Assembly (NCBI GenBank): GCA_016218725.1
Contig: JACRDB010000137.1
Span: forward strand, 1 to 64,000
DNA length: 64,000 nucleotides
Source: Deltaproteobacteria bacterium
GTDB lineage: Bacteria > Myxococcota_A > Polyangia > Polyangiales > Ga0077539
Direction: 5' to 3'
Shown: in pieces, positions 32,572 through 41,645 of the stretch
Layout of the letters: every line of letters begins with the position of its first letter
Position numbering within the stretch: position 1 is the stretch's first letter
The notes under the pieces: model-generated
What the model was told of the DNA's origin: nothing
Database searches by the model: none
Seen by the model: only the letters and a program-made list of their open reading frames with translations
Position numbers and translations under genes: made by a program

Positions 32572-34071
32572 TCACCCCGCGCGCACGGTGGTCTGCACCC
32601 GCGAGGCGGCGGCCAGGAGGTCCTGGGCGGTGAGCGCCCCGAGCTCGGCGTCCGTGGCCTGGGCGAGGCGCCCCACCACCCGCGTGGCCTGGCGCTCCAG
32701 CGTGCGCTCGAAGAGGTTTCGCACGAAGCGCGCGTTGCCAAAGGCCGGGTCCCGCCGGGCGTAGGAGTCCTCGAAGAGGCTCCGGAACTCCCCCTCGGCG
32801 TCCCGGTCCATGGTGTAGCCGTGCTCGTCGCAGAAGCGCCGCAGGATCTGCAGGAGCTCCCCGGGCTTGAAGTGCGGGAAATAAAAGCTCCGCCCGAAGC
32901 GCGAGCGCACCCCGGGGTTGCTCTGGAGGAACCGATCCATCTCGCGGGTGTAGCCCGCGATCACCACCGAGAGCCGCGAGCGGTGGTCCTCCATGCGCTT
33001 GAGGAGCGTCTGCAGCGCCTCCACGCCGTAGTCATGGTTGGTGGGCTGCTCGGGCATCAGGGCGTAGGCCTCGTCCACGAAGAGCACGCCGTCCAGGGCG
33101 GCCCTCACCGCGTCGTCCACCTTGAGGGCCGTCTGGCCCAGGTAGGCGCCCACCAGGCCCGCCCGGTCCGTCTCGATCACGTGGCCCTTGGAGAGCACCC
33201 CCAGCGCGCGGAAGATCCGCCCCAGGAAGCGCGCCACGGTGGTCTTGCCCGTCCCCGGTGGCCCCGCGAGCACCATGTGCAGGCTCGTCCCGGCCACCTT
33301 CAGGCCCCGGCGCCTGCGCTCGTTCTGCACCTGGATGAAATGCGCGAGCTGCAGGAGGTCCCGCTTGATGTCCTCCAGGCCCACCAGCGCGTGGAGCTCC
33401 TCCAGCACCCGCTCGAAGCTGTCCTCCGCGGGGGCGGTGTGCTCCGTGTAGATCGCCGCGGTGTCCTTCTCGGGCCGCGCGCCCGCCGCCGCCCCGTCCG
33501 GCGCGGACACCAACAGGCTGTGGGCCCGCAGGCGTACCCGGTCGTGCACGATGAACCCCAGCGCCGTGCCCGTGTGCTTCGCCAGGCGCTCGACCTCGAA
33601 GGTCGCCACCACCTGGCGGTTCACCAGGAACTCCACGCTGCCCCCCCGGCGGTGCACCTCCAGGAGGTTCATGGCGTTGGCCTTGCGCACCCTCGGCACG
33701 CGCGTCCAGTCCACCAATGGCCGGTGCACCCCGTCCTCCCGGCGCGAGATGCGGTACGACCCGTCCCCCCGCACCAGGAACTCCGAGAAGTTGTTCACGT
33801 CCCGCACCGCCCACACGATCCCGTAGGCCCCCTCGGGGACCCCGCTCACCCGCTCCAGGAGCGCGTGGAGGCGGAACTCGGGCTGCTCCAGGAAGGCGTT
33901 CTGGATCCAGCAGGCCCAGAACTCCTGGCCGTCCCGGCGGTGGTCAAAGGTGTACGAGCCCTCCTCCACGCCCGCCACGCAGTCCTCGGCGCGGTGCGTG
34001 TACCAGTGGTTGCGGTTGTCCGCGAAATGCTCTTCCAACAACAGCACGGAGCCTGAGTATGGGAGCGCCAC
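32572..34071 (-). CDS. CbxX/EccA-type AAA+ ATPase with N-terminal sandwich domain
   Basis: The 499-residue protein has two parts. Residues about 1-190 look like a concanavalin/LamG-type beta-sandwich (YTFDHRRDGQEFWACW, GIVWAVRDVNNFSEFLV, LEVHRRGGSVEFLVN, TGTALGFIVHD). Residues about 218-490 are a CbxX/CfxQ AAA+ module: LVGLEDIKRDL, Walker A GPPGTGKTT (270-278), VGAYLGQTALKV, Walker B VLFVDEAYAL (329-338), VIAGYTREMDRFLQSNPG and RFGRSFYFPHF. The AAA family includes CbbX (rubisco activase) and EccA of type VII secretion. No secretion or rubisco genes are nearby, so the target is unknown. Confidence 0.82.
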   Translation of the reverse strand: MALPYSGSVLLLEEHFADNRNHWYTHRAEDCVAGVEEGSYTFDHRRDGQEFWACWIQNAFLEQPEFRLHALLERVSGVPEGAYGIVWAVRDVNNFSEFLVRGDGSYRISRREDGVHRPLVDWTRVPRVRKANAMNLLEVHRRGGSVEFLVNRQVVATFEVERLAKHTGTALGFIVHDRVRLRAHSLLVSAPDGAAAGARPEKDTAAIYTEHTAPAEDSFERVLEELHALVGLEDIKRDLLQLAHFIQVQNERRRRGLKVAGTSLHMVLAGPPGTGKTTVARFLGRIFRALGVLSKGHVIETDRAGLVGAYLGQTALKVDDAVRAALDGVLFVDEAYALMPEQPTNHDYGVEALQTLLKRMEDHRSRLSVVIAGYTREMDRFLQSNPGVRSRFGRSFYFPHFKPGELLQILRRFCDEHGYTMDRDAEGEFRSLFEDSYARRDPAFGNARFVRNLFERTLERQATRVVGRLAQATDAELGALTAQDLLAAASRVQTTVRAG

Positions 34072-34143
34072 GCCCGCCCGTTGTCAAAGGTAACCCGCGC
34101 CCTTGACGCGGGGCCTCCGGGCGGTTCTCCTCCCGGGCACCCC

Positions 34144-35421
34144 ATGGACCAGGACCCCAAGGACTACATCTACGACTGGAACGAGGTCGATCGCAGGCAC
34201 CCGCCCTTCGGCCGCGTGGAGCTCTTCGACGAGACCCTGCGCGACGGCCTCCAGAACCCCAGCGTGCGGGACCCCCCCATCGAGGACAAGCTCGAGCTCC
34301 TCGGACTGATCGACAGCCTCGGGATCCACGCCGTGAACGTGGGCCTCCCGGGCTCCTCCCGGCGCGCCTTCGACGACTCCTTGAGGCTCTGCCAGGAGAT
34401 CGTCGGGCGGCGCCTCCGGGTGCGCCCCGCCGCCGCCGGGCGCACGGTGGTCTCGGACCTCCTCCCGATGGTCGAGGTCTCCCAGCGGGCCGGGGTCGCC
34501 GTGGAGGTCTATACCTTCATCGGCAGCTCGCCCATCCGGCTCTACGCCGAGGGCTGGGACCTCCCCGCACTCCTCAAGCACAGCGCCGACGCCATCGATG
34601 TCGGCGTGAAGAACAACCTCCCGGTGTCCTACGTCACCGAGGACACCATCCGGTCGCGCCCGGAGGTGCTCTCGGCCCTCTTCAAGAACGCCGTGGACCA
34701 CGGGGCCGGGAGGCTGTGCCTCTGCGACACCGTCGGCCACGCCACCCCGGACGGCGTGCGCAACCTCGTGCGCTTCACCAGGAGCCTCCTGGCCTCCTTC
34801 GGCGCCTCCCACGTCAAGCTGGACTTCCACAACCACAACGACCGGGGCCTCGGCCTCGTCAACGCCCTGGTCGCCGTGGAGGAGGGCGTGGACCGCGTCC
34901 ACGGCACCGCCCTCGGTATCGGCGAGCGCGTGGGCAACACCGCCATGGAGCTCCTGCTCCTGAACCTCAAGCTCGCCGGCGCCCTGGAGGGCCAGGACCT
35001 CACCGCGCTCCTGCGCTACTGCGAGACCGCCAGCCGCGCCGTGGGCCACAAGATCCCCAACAACTACCCCCTGTGCGGCGCCGACGCCTTCCGCACCTCC
35101 ACCGGCGTCCACGCCGCGGCCATCGTAAAAGCCCACGCCAAGGGCGACGCCTGGCTCGCCGACCGGATCTACTCCGGCGTCCCCGCGGGCATGTTCGGCC
35201 GCGCCCAGGAGATTGAAATCGGCCCCATGTCCGGAGCCTCCAACGTCCACGCGTGGCTGCGCGCCCACGGCCTCCAGGGCGACCAGGGCCTCGTCCAGGC
35301 CCTCCTCCAGCACGCCAAGGGCACCCCCCACGTGCTCTCCGAGCCCGAGGTCCTCGGCGCCATCGAGCGCTACCGGGCGGGGGTGGTCGCGGGGGGGGAT
35401 GAAGGGGGGGGAGCCACGTAA
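34144..35421 (+). CDS. LeuA/homocitrate-synthase-like Claisen condensing enzyme
   Basis: The 425-residue protein belongs to the DRE-TIM metallolyases. It has LFDETLRDGLQNPSV near the N-terminus, GIHAVNVGLPGSSRRAFDD, DTVGHATPDGVRNLV, the metal motif DFHNHNDRGLGLVNA and GIGERVGNTAMELLLL. These features fit 2-isopropylmalate synthase and homocitrate synthase relatives, which condense acetyl-CoA with a 2-oxo acid. The C-terminal leucine-binding regulatory domain of classical LeuA is absent, so feedback control may be missing or the substrate different. ATG 34144 was chosen because conservation begins shortly after. The 3' end overlaps the convergent anti-sigma gene by 52 bp. Confidence 0.82.
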   Translation: MDQDPKDYIYDWNEVDRRHPPFGRVELFDETLRDGLQNPSVRDPPIEDKLELLGLIDSLGIHAVNVGLPGSSRRAFDDSLRLCQEIVGRRLRVRPAAAGRTVVSDLLPMVEVSQRAGVAVEVYTFIGSSPIRLYAEGWDLPALLKHSADAIDVGVKNNLPVSYVTEDTIRSRPEVLSALFKNAVDHGAGRLCLCDTVGHATPDGVRNLVRFTRSLLASFGASHVKLDFHNHNDRGLGLVNALVAVEEGVDRVHGTALGIGERVGNTAMELLLLNLKLAGALEGQDLTALLRYCETASRAVGHKIPNNYPLCGADAFRTSTGVHAAAIVKAHAKGDAWLADRIYSGVPAGMFGRAQEIEIGPMSGASNVHAWLRAHGLQGDQGLVQALLQHAKGTPHVLSEPEVLGAIERYRAGVVAGGDEGGGAT

Positions 35422-35795
35422 GGCGCTGTCGGTGGAGGTGTGCGCACCTGGATGCTGGTCATGGCGAAGTACGCCACCACCAGGGCGATGAGCAGGAGCG
35501 CGGCGAGGAGCTCCACCGGGAAGAGCCCCGCGGTGCGGCTCCAACGGTCGCGGTAGAAGCGCCCGCCGGAGCGCTTGTGGAGCTTGGTCTGCACGCCCTG
35601 GAGGAGGGGCGTGGGGGCCTTGGGGGCGCCCAGGGACCCGAGCCCGTCGAGCATGGCGCAGAAGTCTTTGTACTCCCGGGCCAGGGCGGGGTTCTTCTCC
35701 AGGGCGTCGCGCACCGCGTCGTGCTCGGCCTGGGGGAGCTCCCGGTCGTGGTAGGGGGAGAAGCGTTCTCGGAGCTCGTCGTCGGAGAGGGCCAT
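35370..35795 (-). CDS. Single-pass anti-sigma-factor-like protein
   Basis: The 141-residue protein starts with a short anti-sigma-like domain (MALSDDELRERFSPYHDREL, then AVRDALEKNPALAREYKDF). The domain keeps the His of zinc-finger anti-sigma factors but lacks the paired cysteines. A transmembrane helix follows (ELLAALLLIALVVAYFA, about 94-112), then a Pro/Thr-rich tail. It lies 13 bp behind an ECF sigma gene on the same strand, the classical arrangement. Its job would be to hold the sigma factor at the membrane until an envelope signal arrives. Confidence 0.75.
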   Translation of the reverse strand: MALSDDELRERFSPYHDRELPQAEHDAVRDALEKNPALAREYKDFCAMLDGLGSLGAPKAPTPLLQGVQTKLHKRSGGRFYRDRWSRTAGLFPVELLAALLLIALVVAYFAMTSIQVRTPPPTAPYVAPPPSSPPATTPAR

Positions 35796-35808
35796 TGGGG
35801 GGGGTTAC

Positions 35809-36447
35809 CTACTCGGGGATCTTGTAGCCCGCGCGGCGCTCGATGGCCTCCCGGAGGGCCGCCCGGGCGCGGTGCAGGCGGCTCTTGACGGTGCCCTCGG
35901 GGAGCCCGGTGATCAGCATGATGTCTTCGTACGGGAGGCTCTCCAGCTCCCGGAGGATGAGCAGCGTGCGGTGCTCCTCGTCCAGGGAGGCGAGGGCCCG
36001 CTGGATCACCCCTTCGAGCTCGCTCCCCTCGGCGGACTCGTCCGGGCGGTCCGGGCGGCCGCCGGTGGCGCCCCCGTCGGCCACGGAGGCCTCGTGGGCG
36101 TCCTCGATGGCGTCGTGGGCGCGGGTGGCCCGGCGGTCGAGGTACTTCATACGGTTCTTGCAGTGGTTGACGGCCACCCGGTAGAGCCAGGTCCCGAGCC
36201 TGGAGTCCCCCCGGAAGGAGTCAATGGACCGGAACACCGTGACAAAGACCTCCTGGGCCAGGTCCTGGGCGTCCGCCCGGTTGCCGAGCATCCGCAGGAC
36301 CAGGGCGAAGACCTTCTGCTCGTAGGTGCGCACGAACACGTTGAACGCCGCTTCATCGCGGCGCTTCAGGCGCTCTACGAGGCGCAGCTCCGCCTCGGGG
36401 TCGAGGTTCACGAACAAAGCCTCCGCTGTCGCAGGGACCTCGGTCAC
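35809..36447 (-). CDS. ECF-family RNA polymerase sigma factor
   Basis: The 212-residue protein has sigma region 2 (FVRTYEQKVFALVLRMLGN, DAQDLAQEVFVTVFRSIDSF, RGDSRLGTWLYRVAVNHCKN) and region 4 (LDEEHRTLLILRELESLPYE, DIMLITGLPEGTVKSRLHRA). The two are joined by a variable linker with no region 3, as in RpoE-type ECF factors. The linker is long and Asp/Gly-rich. The downstream membrane anti-sigma-like protein indicates control by an envelope signal. No clear target promoter is visible. Confidence 0.92.
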   Translation of the reverse strand: MTEVPATAEALFVNLDPEAELRLVERLKRRDEAAFNVFVRTYEQKVFALVLRMLGNRADAQDLAQEVFVTVFRSIDSFRGDSRLGTWLYRVAVNHCKNRMKYLDRRATRAHDAIEDAHEASVADGGATGGRPDRPDESAEGSELEGVIQRALASLDEEHRTLLILRELESLPYEDIMLITGLPEGTVKSRLHRARAALREAIERRAGYKIPE

Positions 36448-36480
36448 ATACCCCTGGACAACACCCCGCGTCGAGAGTTT

Positions 36481-37371
36481 CTACACGCCGTTCGGGCGAT
36501 AGAAGTATCGCAGGGACAGGAGCACCGTGGTCTGGGGCGCCGGGTCCAGGGCCTGGCGGAAGGAGAGCTCCACCCCGTAGGCCTGCTCCAGGTACCCGAT
36601 CCCGCCGGAGAGGGCGTGGCTCATCCTCCCGTCGTCGTAGGCGTACCCGAGGCGCAGCGGCACACGGTTCATCAGGAGCTCCACGCCGCCGGAGAACCTC
36701 GGGCGGATCAGGTCCCAGGACCGCAGGTCCCAGACCGCGTCCCCCACCAGCGAGAAGCTGTCCGAGAGGTGCAGCCCCACGCCCCCCCCGAAGGACAACG
36801 GCGCGAGGGACGTGCTCGGGTCGGTGATGTTCAGCGCCACCCCGCCCAGGGACAGGAACCGCGCCACCCGCACGGCCAGGCCCGCGTCCAGGGTGAAGCC
36901 CGAGTACGCCGTGCCCCGCTGGGTGTTGGTGGTCGCCGTGCCCGAGTGGTCCATCCAGCGCAGGGTCGCCCCCAGGCTCACCCCCTCGGTGAGGAGCGCC
37001 GAGAGGGCCAGGCGCAGGTCGTGGGAGCTGCGGTCCCCCTCGCCGATGGTGCTGAAGGTGTACCCGAAGCCCGCGGACACCACCCGGGTCGAGTCCGCCA
37101 CGGCGCCCCCGAAGGACCACCGCCGCACCGTGGGGTCGAAGAGCACCGAGCTGTCCATGTGGTAGAGCCGCGCGAGGCTCAGCGCCGCGGGGTTGGCGTA
37201 GACCCCGGAGGTGCTCGCCGCCACGGCGTAGCCGCCCCCCCCGAGGGCCATGGTCCGGGGGGTGACCAGGTTCTCGTCCAGCCGCGTCGGGGTCTGCCCC
37301 AAAGCCCACCCGGGCAGGAGCCACAACCCCGCTGCCACCATCGGTCCCAGGGAGCGCATGCGCGTTCCCAT
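36481..37371 (-). CDS. PorV/UPF0164-like outer-membrane beta-barrel protein
   Basis: The 296-residue protein has a signal peptide (MRSLGPMVAAGLWLLPGWALG) preceded by a few residues from ATG 37371, which has GGAGG at good spacing. The mature part begins LDENLVTPRTMALGGGGYAV and GVYANPAALS, the NPA-type start of FadL/PorV-like barrels. Many amphipathic strands follow (LGATLRWMDHSG, GGVELLMNRVPLRLGYAYDD), and the protein ends LSLRYFYRPNGV. It probably forms a barrel, with transport or assembly function unknown. It points away from dnaA. Confidence 0.72.
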   Translation of the reverse strand: MGTRMRSLGPMVAAGLWLLPGWALGQTPTRLDENLVTPRTMALGGGGYAVAASTSGVYANPAALSLARLYHMDSSVLFDPTVRRWSFGGAVADSTRVVSAGFGYTFSTIGEGDRSSHDLRLALSALLTEGVSLGATLRWMDHSGTATTNTQRGTAYSGFTLDAGLAVRVARFLSLGGVALNITDPSTSLAPLSFGGGVGLHLSDSFSLVGDAVWDLRSWDLIRPRFSGGVELLMNRVPLRLGYAYDDGRMSHALSGGIGYLEQAYGVELSFRQALDPAPQTTVLLSLRYFYRPNGV

Positions 37372-37424
37372 AGAACACCTCCGGCCCTTCGTCCATTTCG
37401 GGCACCGGTCCCTTTCCGTGAGGT

Positions 37425-37526
37425 TGTGGGCAAGTTGTTGAAAACTCGCCTCCGGGCGCCCCGTGACCGATGCTCCCGCTCCACAGGCCCGCTCCCCGGA
37501 GGGCCTGTGGAAAACCCTGTGGAGAA
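37425..37526. promoter_or_regulatory. DnaA-box-like cluster and inverted repeat upstream of dnaA
   Basis: Degenerate DnaA boxes (consensus TGTGGATAA) occur as TGTGGGCAA (37425-37433), TGTGGAAAA (37506-37514) and TGTGGAGAA (37518-37526). An inverted one, TGTGGAGCG, reads on the minus strand at 37477-37485. A perfect 10-bp inverted repeat joins 37481-37490 with 37501-37510. The arrangement suits autoregulation of dnaA or an accessory part of oriC. Confidence 0.55.
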
Positions 37527-37540
37527 GGTGTCGACGGCCC

Positions 37541-39046
37541 GTGAGCGACGACGCAAATGTCCTTTGGAATCGCCTGGTTGAGTCCCTCTCCGAGCGGCTC
37601 ACAGCACCGATGGTGACGAAGCTCCTGCGCCCGCTGGAGCCCGTAGACGCCGCCGAGGGCCTGCTCCTCCTGCGGGCCCCCAGTGATTTCCTCCAGGTGT
37701 GGGTGTCCAAGAACTACCAGGCGGTGCTGGAGGAGCAGCTCGGGGTGCTCACCGGCCAGCCCTGGACCATCCGCTGGGCCCAGAGCCCCGAGGGCCCCAG
37801 GAAGCCCGCCCCGAGGGCCCCGACCCCCGGCAGGGCCCCCTCCCTCGGCGCCAACCCCGGCCCTGGCCCGGCGCCCCGGACGGCGCCCTCCACCGCGGCC
37901 CCGCGGACGGCGGCGCTGCCCAGGACCGCTCCCCCCCAGGCGGCCTCCACGGCGGCGCGGGAGGGCCTCTCCGTGGGGCTCTCGCCGAGGTATACCTTTG
38001 AGCAGTTCGTGCTGGGGCCCTCGAACGAGATGGCCCACGCGATGGCCCTGGCCATGGCCGACCGCACGGGGCGCAAGGTGAACGTGCTCTTCCTGTGCGG
38101 CAAGACCGGCCTAGGAAAGACCCACCTGTCCAACGCCATCGGGCACCGGATCCTGGCCCAGAAATCCGACGCCCGGATCGTGTGCGTCTCCGCGGAGACC
38201 TTCACCAACGACTACGTCCAGGCCATCCAGCACAAGCGCATGGAGGAGTTCCGCGGGCGCTACCGCAGCGCCTGCGACGCCCTGCTCCTGGACGACGTGC
38301 AGTTCCTCGCTGGAAAAGAGGGCACCCAGGACGAATTCTTCCACACCTTCAACCACCTGTACCAGCGGGACGCGCCCATCGTGCTGACCTCGGACGTGCT
38401 GCCGTCGCACCTGCAGGGCATGGCCGAGCGGCTCCTGTCGAGGTTCTCGCAGGGCATGGTGGCGGAGATCTCCCCGCCGGAGATGGAGACCCGGGTGGCC
38501 ATCTTGAAGGCCAAGGCCGTCCGGGAGAACACCCGCATCGACGACGAAGCGGCCTTCGCCGTAGCCTCGGCGATGAACACCAACGTCCGGGAGCTGGAGG
38601 GCCTGCTCATGAAGCTGGCCATCAAGGCCACCCTGGCCGGAAAGGGTACCATTGACCTCGCCCTGGTGCGCGAGGCCCTGAAGATCGGCGCCAGGCCCAC
38701 GGTGGTCACCGTGGAGGACATCCAGAAGGCCGTCTGCGAGCACTACCGCATCAAGCTCGGGCAGCTCACCGGCCGGGAGCGCCACCGGGAGGTGGCCCTC
38801 CCCCGGCAGGTGGCCATGTTCCTGGCCCGGGTGCACCTCGGGACCTCGTTCCCCCAGCTCGGCGCCCGCTTCAACGGAAAAGACCACACCACGGTCATCT
38901 CCGCCGTCCGCCGGGTCGAGAAGCTCCTGGCCGAGTCCAGCGAGACCCGTGAGGTGATCGACAGCCTCTCCCTGAAACTTGGCTTCTCCCCCCCAAAGGA
39001 CCGACAACCCCCCGAAGGTGTCCCCCAGAAGGCTGGAGGGGTATAA
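37541..39046 (+). CDS. dnaA: Chromosomal replication initiator DnaA
   Basis: The protein of about 501 residues binds DnaA boxes at oriC and melts the origin when bound to ATP. Domain I starts VLWNRLVESLSERLT; a Pro/Ala-rich domain II follows. The AAA+ domain III has LFLCGKTGLGKTHLSNAIGH, the sensor region ALLLDDVQFLAGKEGTQDEF and the Arg finger region AERLLSRFSQGM. Domain IV carries the DNA-binding signature FNGKDHTTVISAVRRVEKLL. I chose GTG 37541 (MSDDANVLW) because domain I begins there and GGAGAAGG lies upstream. The frame opens at GTG 37463, which would put DnaA-box-like sequence inside the gene. Confidence 0.96.
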   Translation: MSDDANVLWNRLVESLSERLTAPMVTKLLRPLEPVDAAEGLLLLRAPSDFLQVWVSKNYQAVLEEQLGVLTGQPWTIRWAQSPEGPRKPAPRAPTPGRAPSLGANPGPGPAPRTAPSTAAPRTAALPRTAPPQAASTAAREGLSVGLSPRYTFEQFVLGPSNEMAHAMALAMADRTGRKVNVLFLCGKTGLGKTHLSNAIGHRILAQKSDARIVCVSAETFTNDYVQAIQHKRMEEFRGRYRSACDALLLDDVQFLAGKEGTQDEFFHTFNHLYQRDAPIVLTSDVLPSHLQGMAERLLSRFSQGMVAEISPPEMETRVAILKAKAVRENTRIDDEAAFAVASAMNTNVRELEGLLMKLAIKATLAGKGTIDLALVREALKIGARPTVVTVEDIQKAVCEHYRIKLGQLTGRERHREVALPRQVAMFLARVHLGTSFPQLGARFNGKDHTTVISAVRRVEKLLAESSETREVIDSLSLKLGFSPPKDRQPPEGVPQKAGGV

Positions 39047-39322
39047 GGGTGGATGTAGGATATGGTGGCTGTGAGAACTTCATGGGTCCGGCTGGGGACC
39101 ACCCTGTGGGCGGGGGCTGTGGACAGGGCTGTGGACCGGGCTCGGGGCGGGCGATCCCCGGCGGATCCACCGCGGGAGCCCCAGCGCCGTCCCCAGGAAA
39201 AACACCAATGATTTCAAGGGCTTGGATGGATATCCACGGAATCCACAGGCTCTAGGACTACGACTGGATTTGTAAATAAAGCTCTAAGAGAAGAGAGAGC
39301 AGAGAGAGCGCGCGAGGTGGTC
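39047..39322. other. Candidate oriC between dnaA and dnaN
   Basis: This 276-bp gap follows dnaA. It contains DnaA-box-like 9-mers TGTGGACAG (39118-39126), TGTGGACCG (39130-39138) and TCCACA/TCCACG sequences in opposite orientation at 39233-39247. An AT- and purine-rich tract (about 39241-39310) stands out in this GC-rich genome and could be the unwinding element. Position between dnaA and dnaN is the common place for oriC. Strand-asymmetry analysis was not possible. Confidence 0.6.
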
Positions 39323-40468
39323 ATGGAGTTCGTCGTCAACAAGCGGGAGCTGGTCAAGGGTCTGGGCAGGGTGGCCGGGGTGGCGGACCGCAAGTCCGCG
39401 ATGCCGATGCTGAGCAACGTGCTGATGGAGGCCGAGCCCATGAGCGGGGGCGTGCGGCTGTCGGCCACGGACCTGCTCCTGTCGGTGTCGAGCACGGTGC
39501 GGGCGGAGGTGCGCAAGGCGGGGAGCGTGGCGCTCTCGGCCCGGCACCTCTTCGACAGCGTGAAGGCCCTGCCCGAGGGCGAGGTCACGGTGAGCGTGGC
39601 GCAGAACTTCAGCACGCGGATCAAGGGGAGCAAGCGGCGCTTTGACTTGGTGGGCATGGCCGGGGAGGACTTCCCGCAGCTCCCGGACCCCGGGCGCACG
39701 CCCCTGTCGCAGGTGCCCGTGGACGACCTGGCGGAGCTCATCGCCATGACGAGCTTCTCCATGTCCACGGACGACACCCGGCCGCACCTGTCCGCGGCGC
39801 TCTTCGAGATGCAGCGGGACATCCTCCGGATCGTGACCACGGACGGGCACCGGCTCTCCAAGGCCGAGCGGGCGGTGCAGGGCCTCGGGGCCTCCGGGGC
39901 CAGCAAGCTCCTGATCCCCGCCAAGGGCATCCACGAGCTCAAGCGCCTGCTCGACGACCTCCGGGCGGAGAAGACCGCCGGGGGCGGGGCGCCGCTCACC
40001 ATCGGGGTGGGGGCGGCTTCCTCCCAGGGGCCGGTGTTCTTCGCCCGGGAGGGGGTGCTGCTCTCGTCCAAGCTGGTGGACTCGGCCTTCCCGTCCTACG
40101 AGCAGGTGATCCCGACGGGCACCGACCGCGTGGCGAGGCTCTCGCGGCTGACCCTCCTGGACTCGCTCCGGGCGGTGTCCACGGTGGCCTCGGACCGCTC
40201 CAGCGGGGTCAAGCTGGCCATGTCCAACAACCAGGTGGTGGTCTCCAGCGACAACCCGGACGTGGGCCACGCCCAGGACGAAATCGACGCGGAGCTCACC
40301 GGCAAGGAGCTCACCATCGGGTTCAACTCCAAGTACCTGATCGATGTCCTGAGCGCCCTGACCACCAACGACGTGCAGCTCGAGCTCTCCGGCGAGCTCG
40401 ACCCGGGCATGGTGCGCCCCGTGGAGCGCAACGACTTCATCGGCGTGATCATGCCGATGCGTATCTAG
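39323..40468 (+). CDS. dnaN: DNA polymerase III beta sliding clamp
   Basis: The 381-residue protein forms the ring-shaped clamp that tethers DNA polymerase III. It starts MEFVVNKRELVKGLGRVAGV and shows RLSATDLLLSVSS, RFDLVGMAGEDFPQLPD, DGHRLSKAERAV and the C-terminal GVIMPMRI typical of the clamp. The length matches the family. A GTG two codons upstream is possible, but ATG 39323 with GAGG just before it fits conserved starts. It lies in the classical order dnaA-dnaN-recF-gyrB. Confidence 0.96.
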   Translation: MEFVVNKRELVKGLGRVAGVADRKSAMPMLSNVLMEAEPMSGGVRLSATDLLLSVSSTVRAEVRKAGSVALSARHLFDSVKALPEGEVTVSVAQNFSTRIKGSKRRFDLVGMAGEDFPQLPDPGRTPLSQVPVDDLAELIAMTSFSMSTDDTRPHLSAALFEMQRDILRIVTTDGHRLSKAERAVQGLGASGASKLLIPAKGIHELKRLLDDLRAEKTAGGGAPLTIGVGAASSQGPVFFAREGVLLSSKLVDSAFPSYEQVIPTGTDRVARLSRLTLLDSLRAVSTVASDRSSGVKLAMSNNQVVVSSDNPDVGHAQDEIDAELTGKELTIGFNSKYLIDVLSALTTNDVQLELSGELDPGMVRPVERNDFIGVIMPMRI

Positions 40469-40479
40469 CAGGCTCCCCT

Positions 40480-41574
40480 TTGGGCGCCGCGGTCCGGATC
40501 CAGGAGTTCACGGCCCAGGGCTTCAGGAACCTCGCCGGGGTGAGGCTCTGGCCGGACCCTGGGGCCAACGTGCTCCTCGGCAGCAACGGCCAGGGCAAGA
40601 CCTCGGCGCTGGAGGCCGTGGACTACGTGGCCTCGCTGCGGTCCTTCCGGGGCGCCACCCGGGCGCAGCTCCTGGGGCACGAGAGCCCCATGGCCACGCT
40701 GGGCCTGCGGGTGGACGCCCCCACGGGCGCTCGGGAGTACCGCGTGAGGCTCACGCGCACCGCCCGCGAGGTGCTCCTCGACGGCAAGCGCCCGGAGCGC
40801 GCCGTGGACTACTTCGGCAGCGCCGCGTGCGTGGCCTTCCAGCCCGGCGACCTGGACCTGGTCCGGGGCTCCCCGGAGCTGCGCCGCAGGCTCCTGGACC
40901 GGGTGCTCCTGCGCGCCCTGGACGGCTACGGCGAGGCCCTGAAGAGCTACACCCGCGCCTTGAAGGCCCGCAACGCCCTCCTGCGGGAGCGCACCCCGGA
41001 GGCCCGGGCGGTGCAGTCCTACGACTACCCCCTGGCGCGCTACGGCAGCGCCCTGACGCGCGCCCGCGGGTCCCTGGCCGCGGAGCTCCGGGAGGCCGTC
41101 GCCCGCGCCCTCGGGGCCCTGGACCTGACCGGCGCCCCCGTGGAGCTGGCCTACCGCCCGCGGGGCGCCCCCGACGCCGAGGCCTTCACCCGGATGTTGG
41201 CGGAGGCCCTGCCGCAGGACCTCGCCCGCAGGACCAGCACCGTCGGGCCCCACGCGGACGACCTGGCCCTCGCCTGGGGGGGCAAACCCGCCCGGGTGGT
41301 GGCCAGCCAGGGGCAGACCCGGGCCCTGGCCCTGGCCCTGCGCCTGGCCGAGCTGCACGCCGTGGCCGCCCGTAACCAGTGCCTCCCGGTGCTCCTCCTG
41401 GACGACGTGTCCAGCGAGCTCGACCGCCCCAGGACCGAGCGGCTCTTCGCGTACGTGGCCGCCCTCGGGGCCCAGCTCTGGGTCACCACCACGGACCCGT
41501 CCATCGCCGCCCTGGTGCCCCGCGCCAGGCTCTTCCAGGTGCGCGACGGGAGGGTGTCCCCGGAGCACGTTTGA
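40480..41574 (+). CDS. recF: DNA replication and repair protein RecF
   Basis: The 364-residue SMC-like ATPase loads recombination mediator proteins at gaps. It has GFRNLAGVRLWPDPGANVLL followed by the Walker A motif GSNGQGKTSALEA. Further motifs are VAFQPGDLDLVRGSPELRRR, the signature ASQGQTRALALALRLAE and Walker B LLLDDVSSELDRPR. The start appears to be TTG 40480, 11 bp after dnaN; no ATG or GTG stands before the conserved N-terminus. Co-transcription with dnaN is likely. Confidence 0.94.
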   Translation: MGAAVRIQEFTAQGFRNLAGVRLWPDPGANVLLGSNGQGKTSALEAVDYVASLRSFRGATRAQLLGHESPMATLGLRVDAPTGAREYRVRLTRTAREVLLDGKRPERAVDYFGSAACVAFQPGDLDLVRGSPELRRRLLDRVLLRALDGYGEALKSYTRALKARNALLRERTPEARAVQSYDYPLARYGSALTRARGSLAAELREAVARALGALDLTGAPVELAYRPRGAPDAEAFTRMLAEALPQDLARRTSTVGPHADDLALAWGGKPARVVASQGQTRALALALRLAELHAVAARNQCLPVLLLDDVSSELDRPRTERLFAYVAALGAQLWVTTTDPSIAALVPRARLFQVRDGRVSPEHV

Positions 41575-41645
41575 CATATCCTGACCTTGAAGGGGAGGGG
41601 GGTTTCGCGTAGGAATTTGCGTGGATTTTTCGAGGGATTCAGGAC

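Noticed and set aside
37463..37540. Longer dnaA start at GTG 37463
   Set aside because: It would add 26 residues unlike domain I and turn DnaA-box-like sequences and a hairpin into coding sequence.
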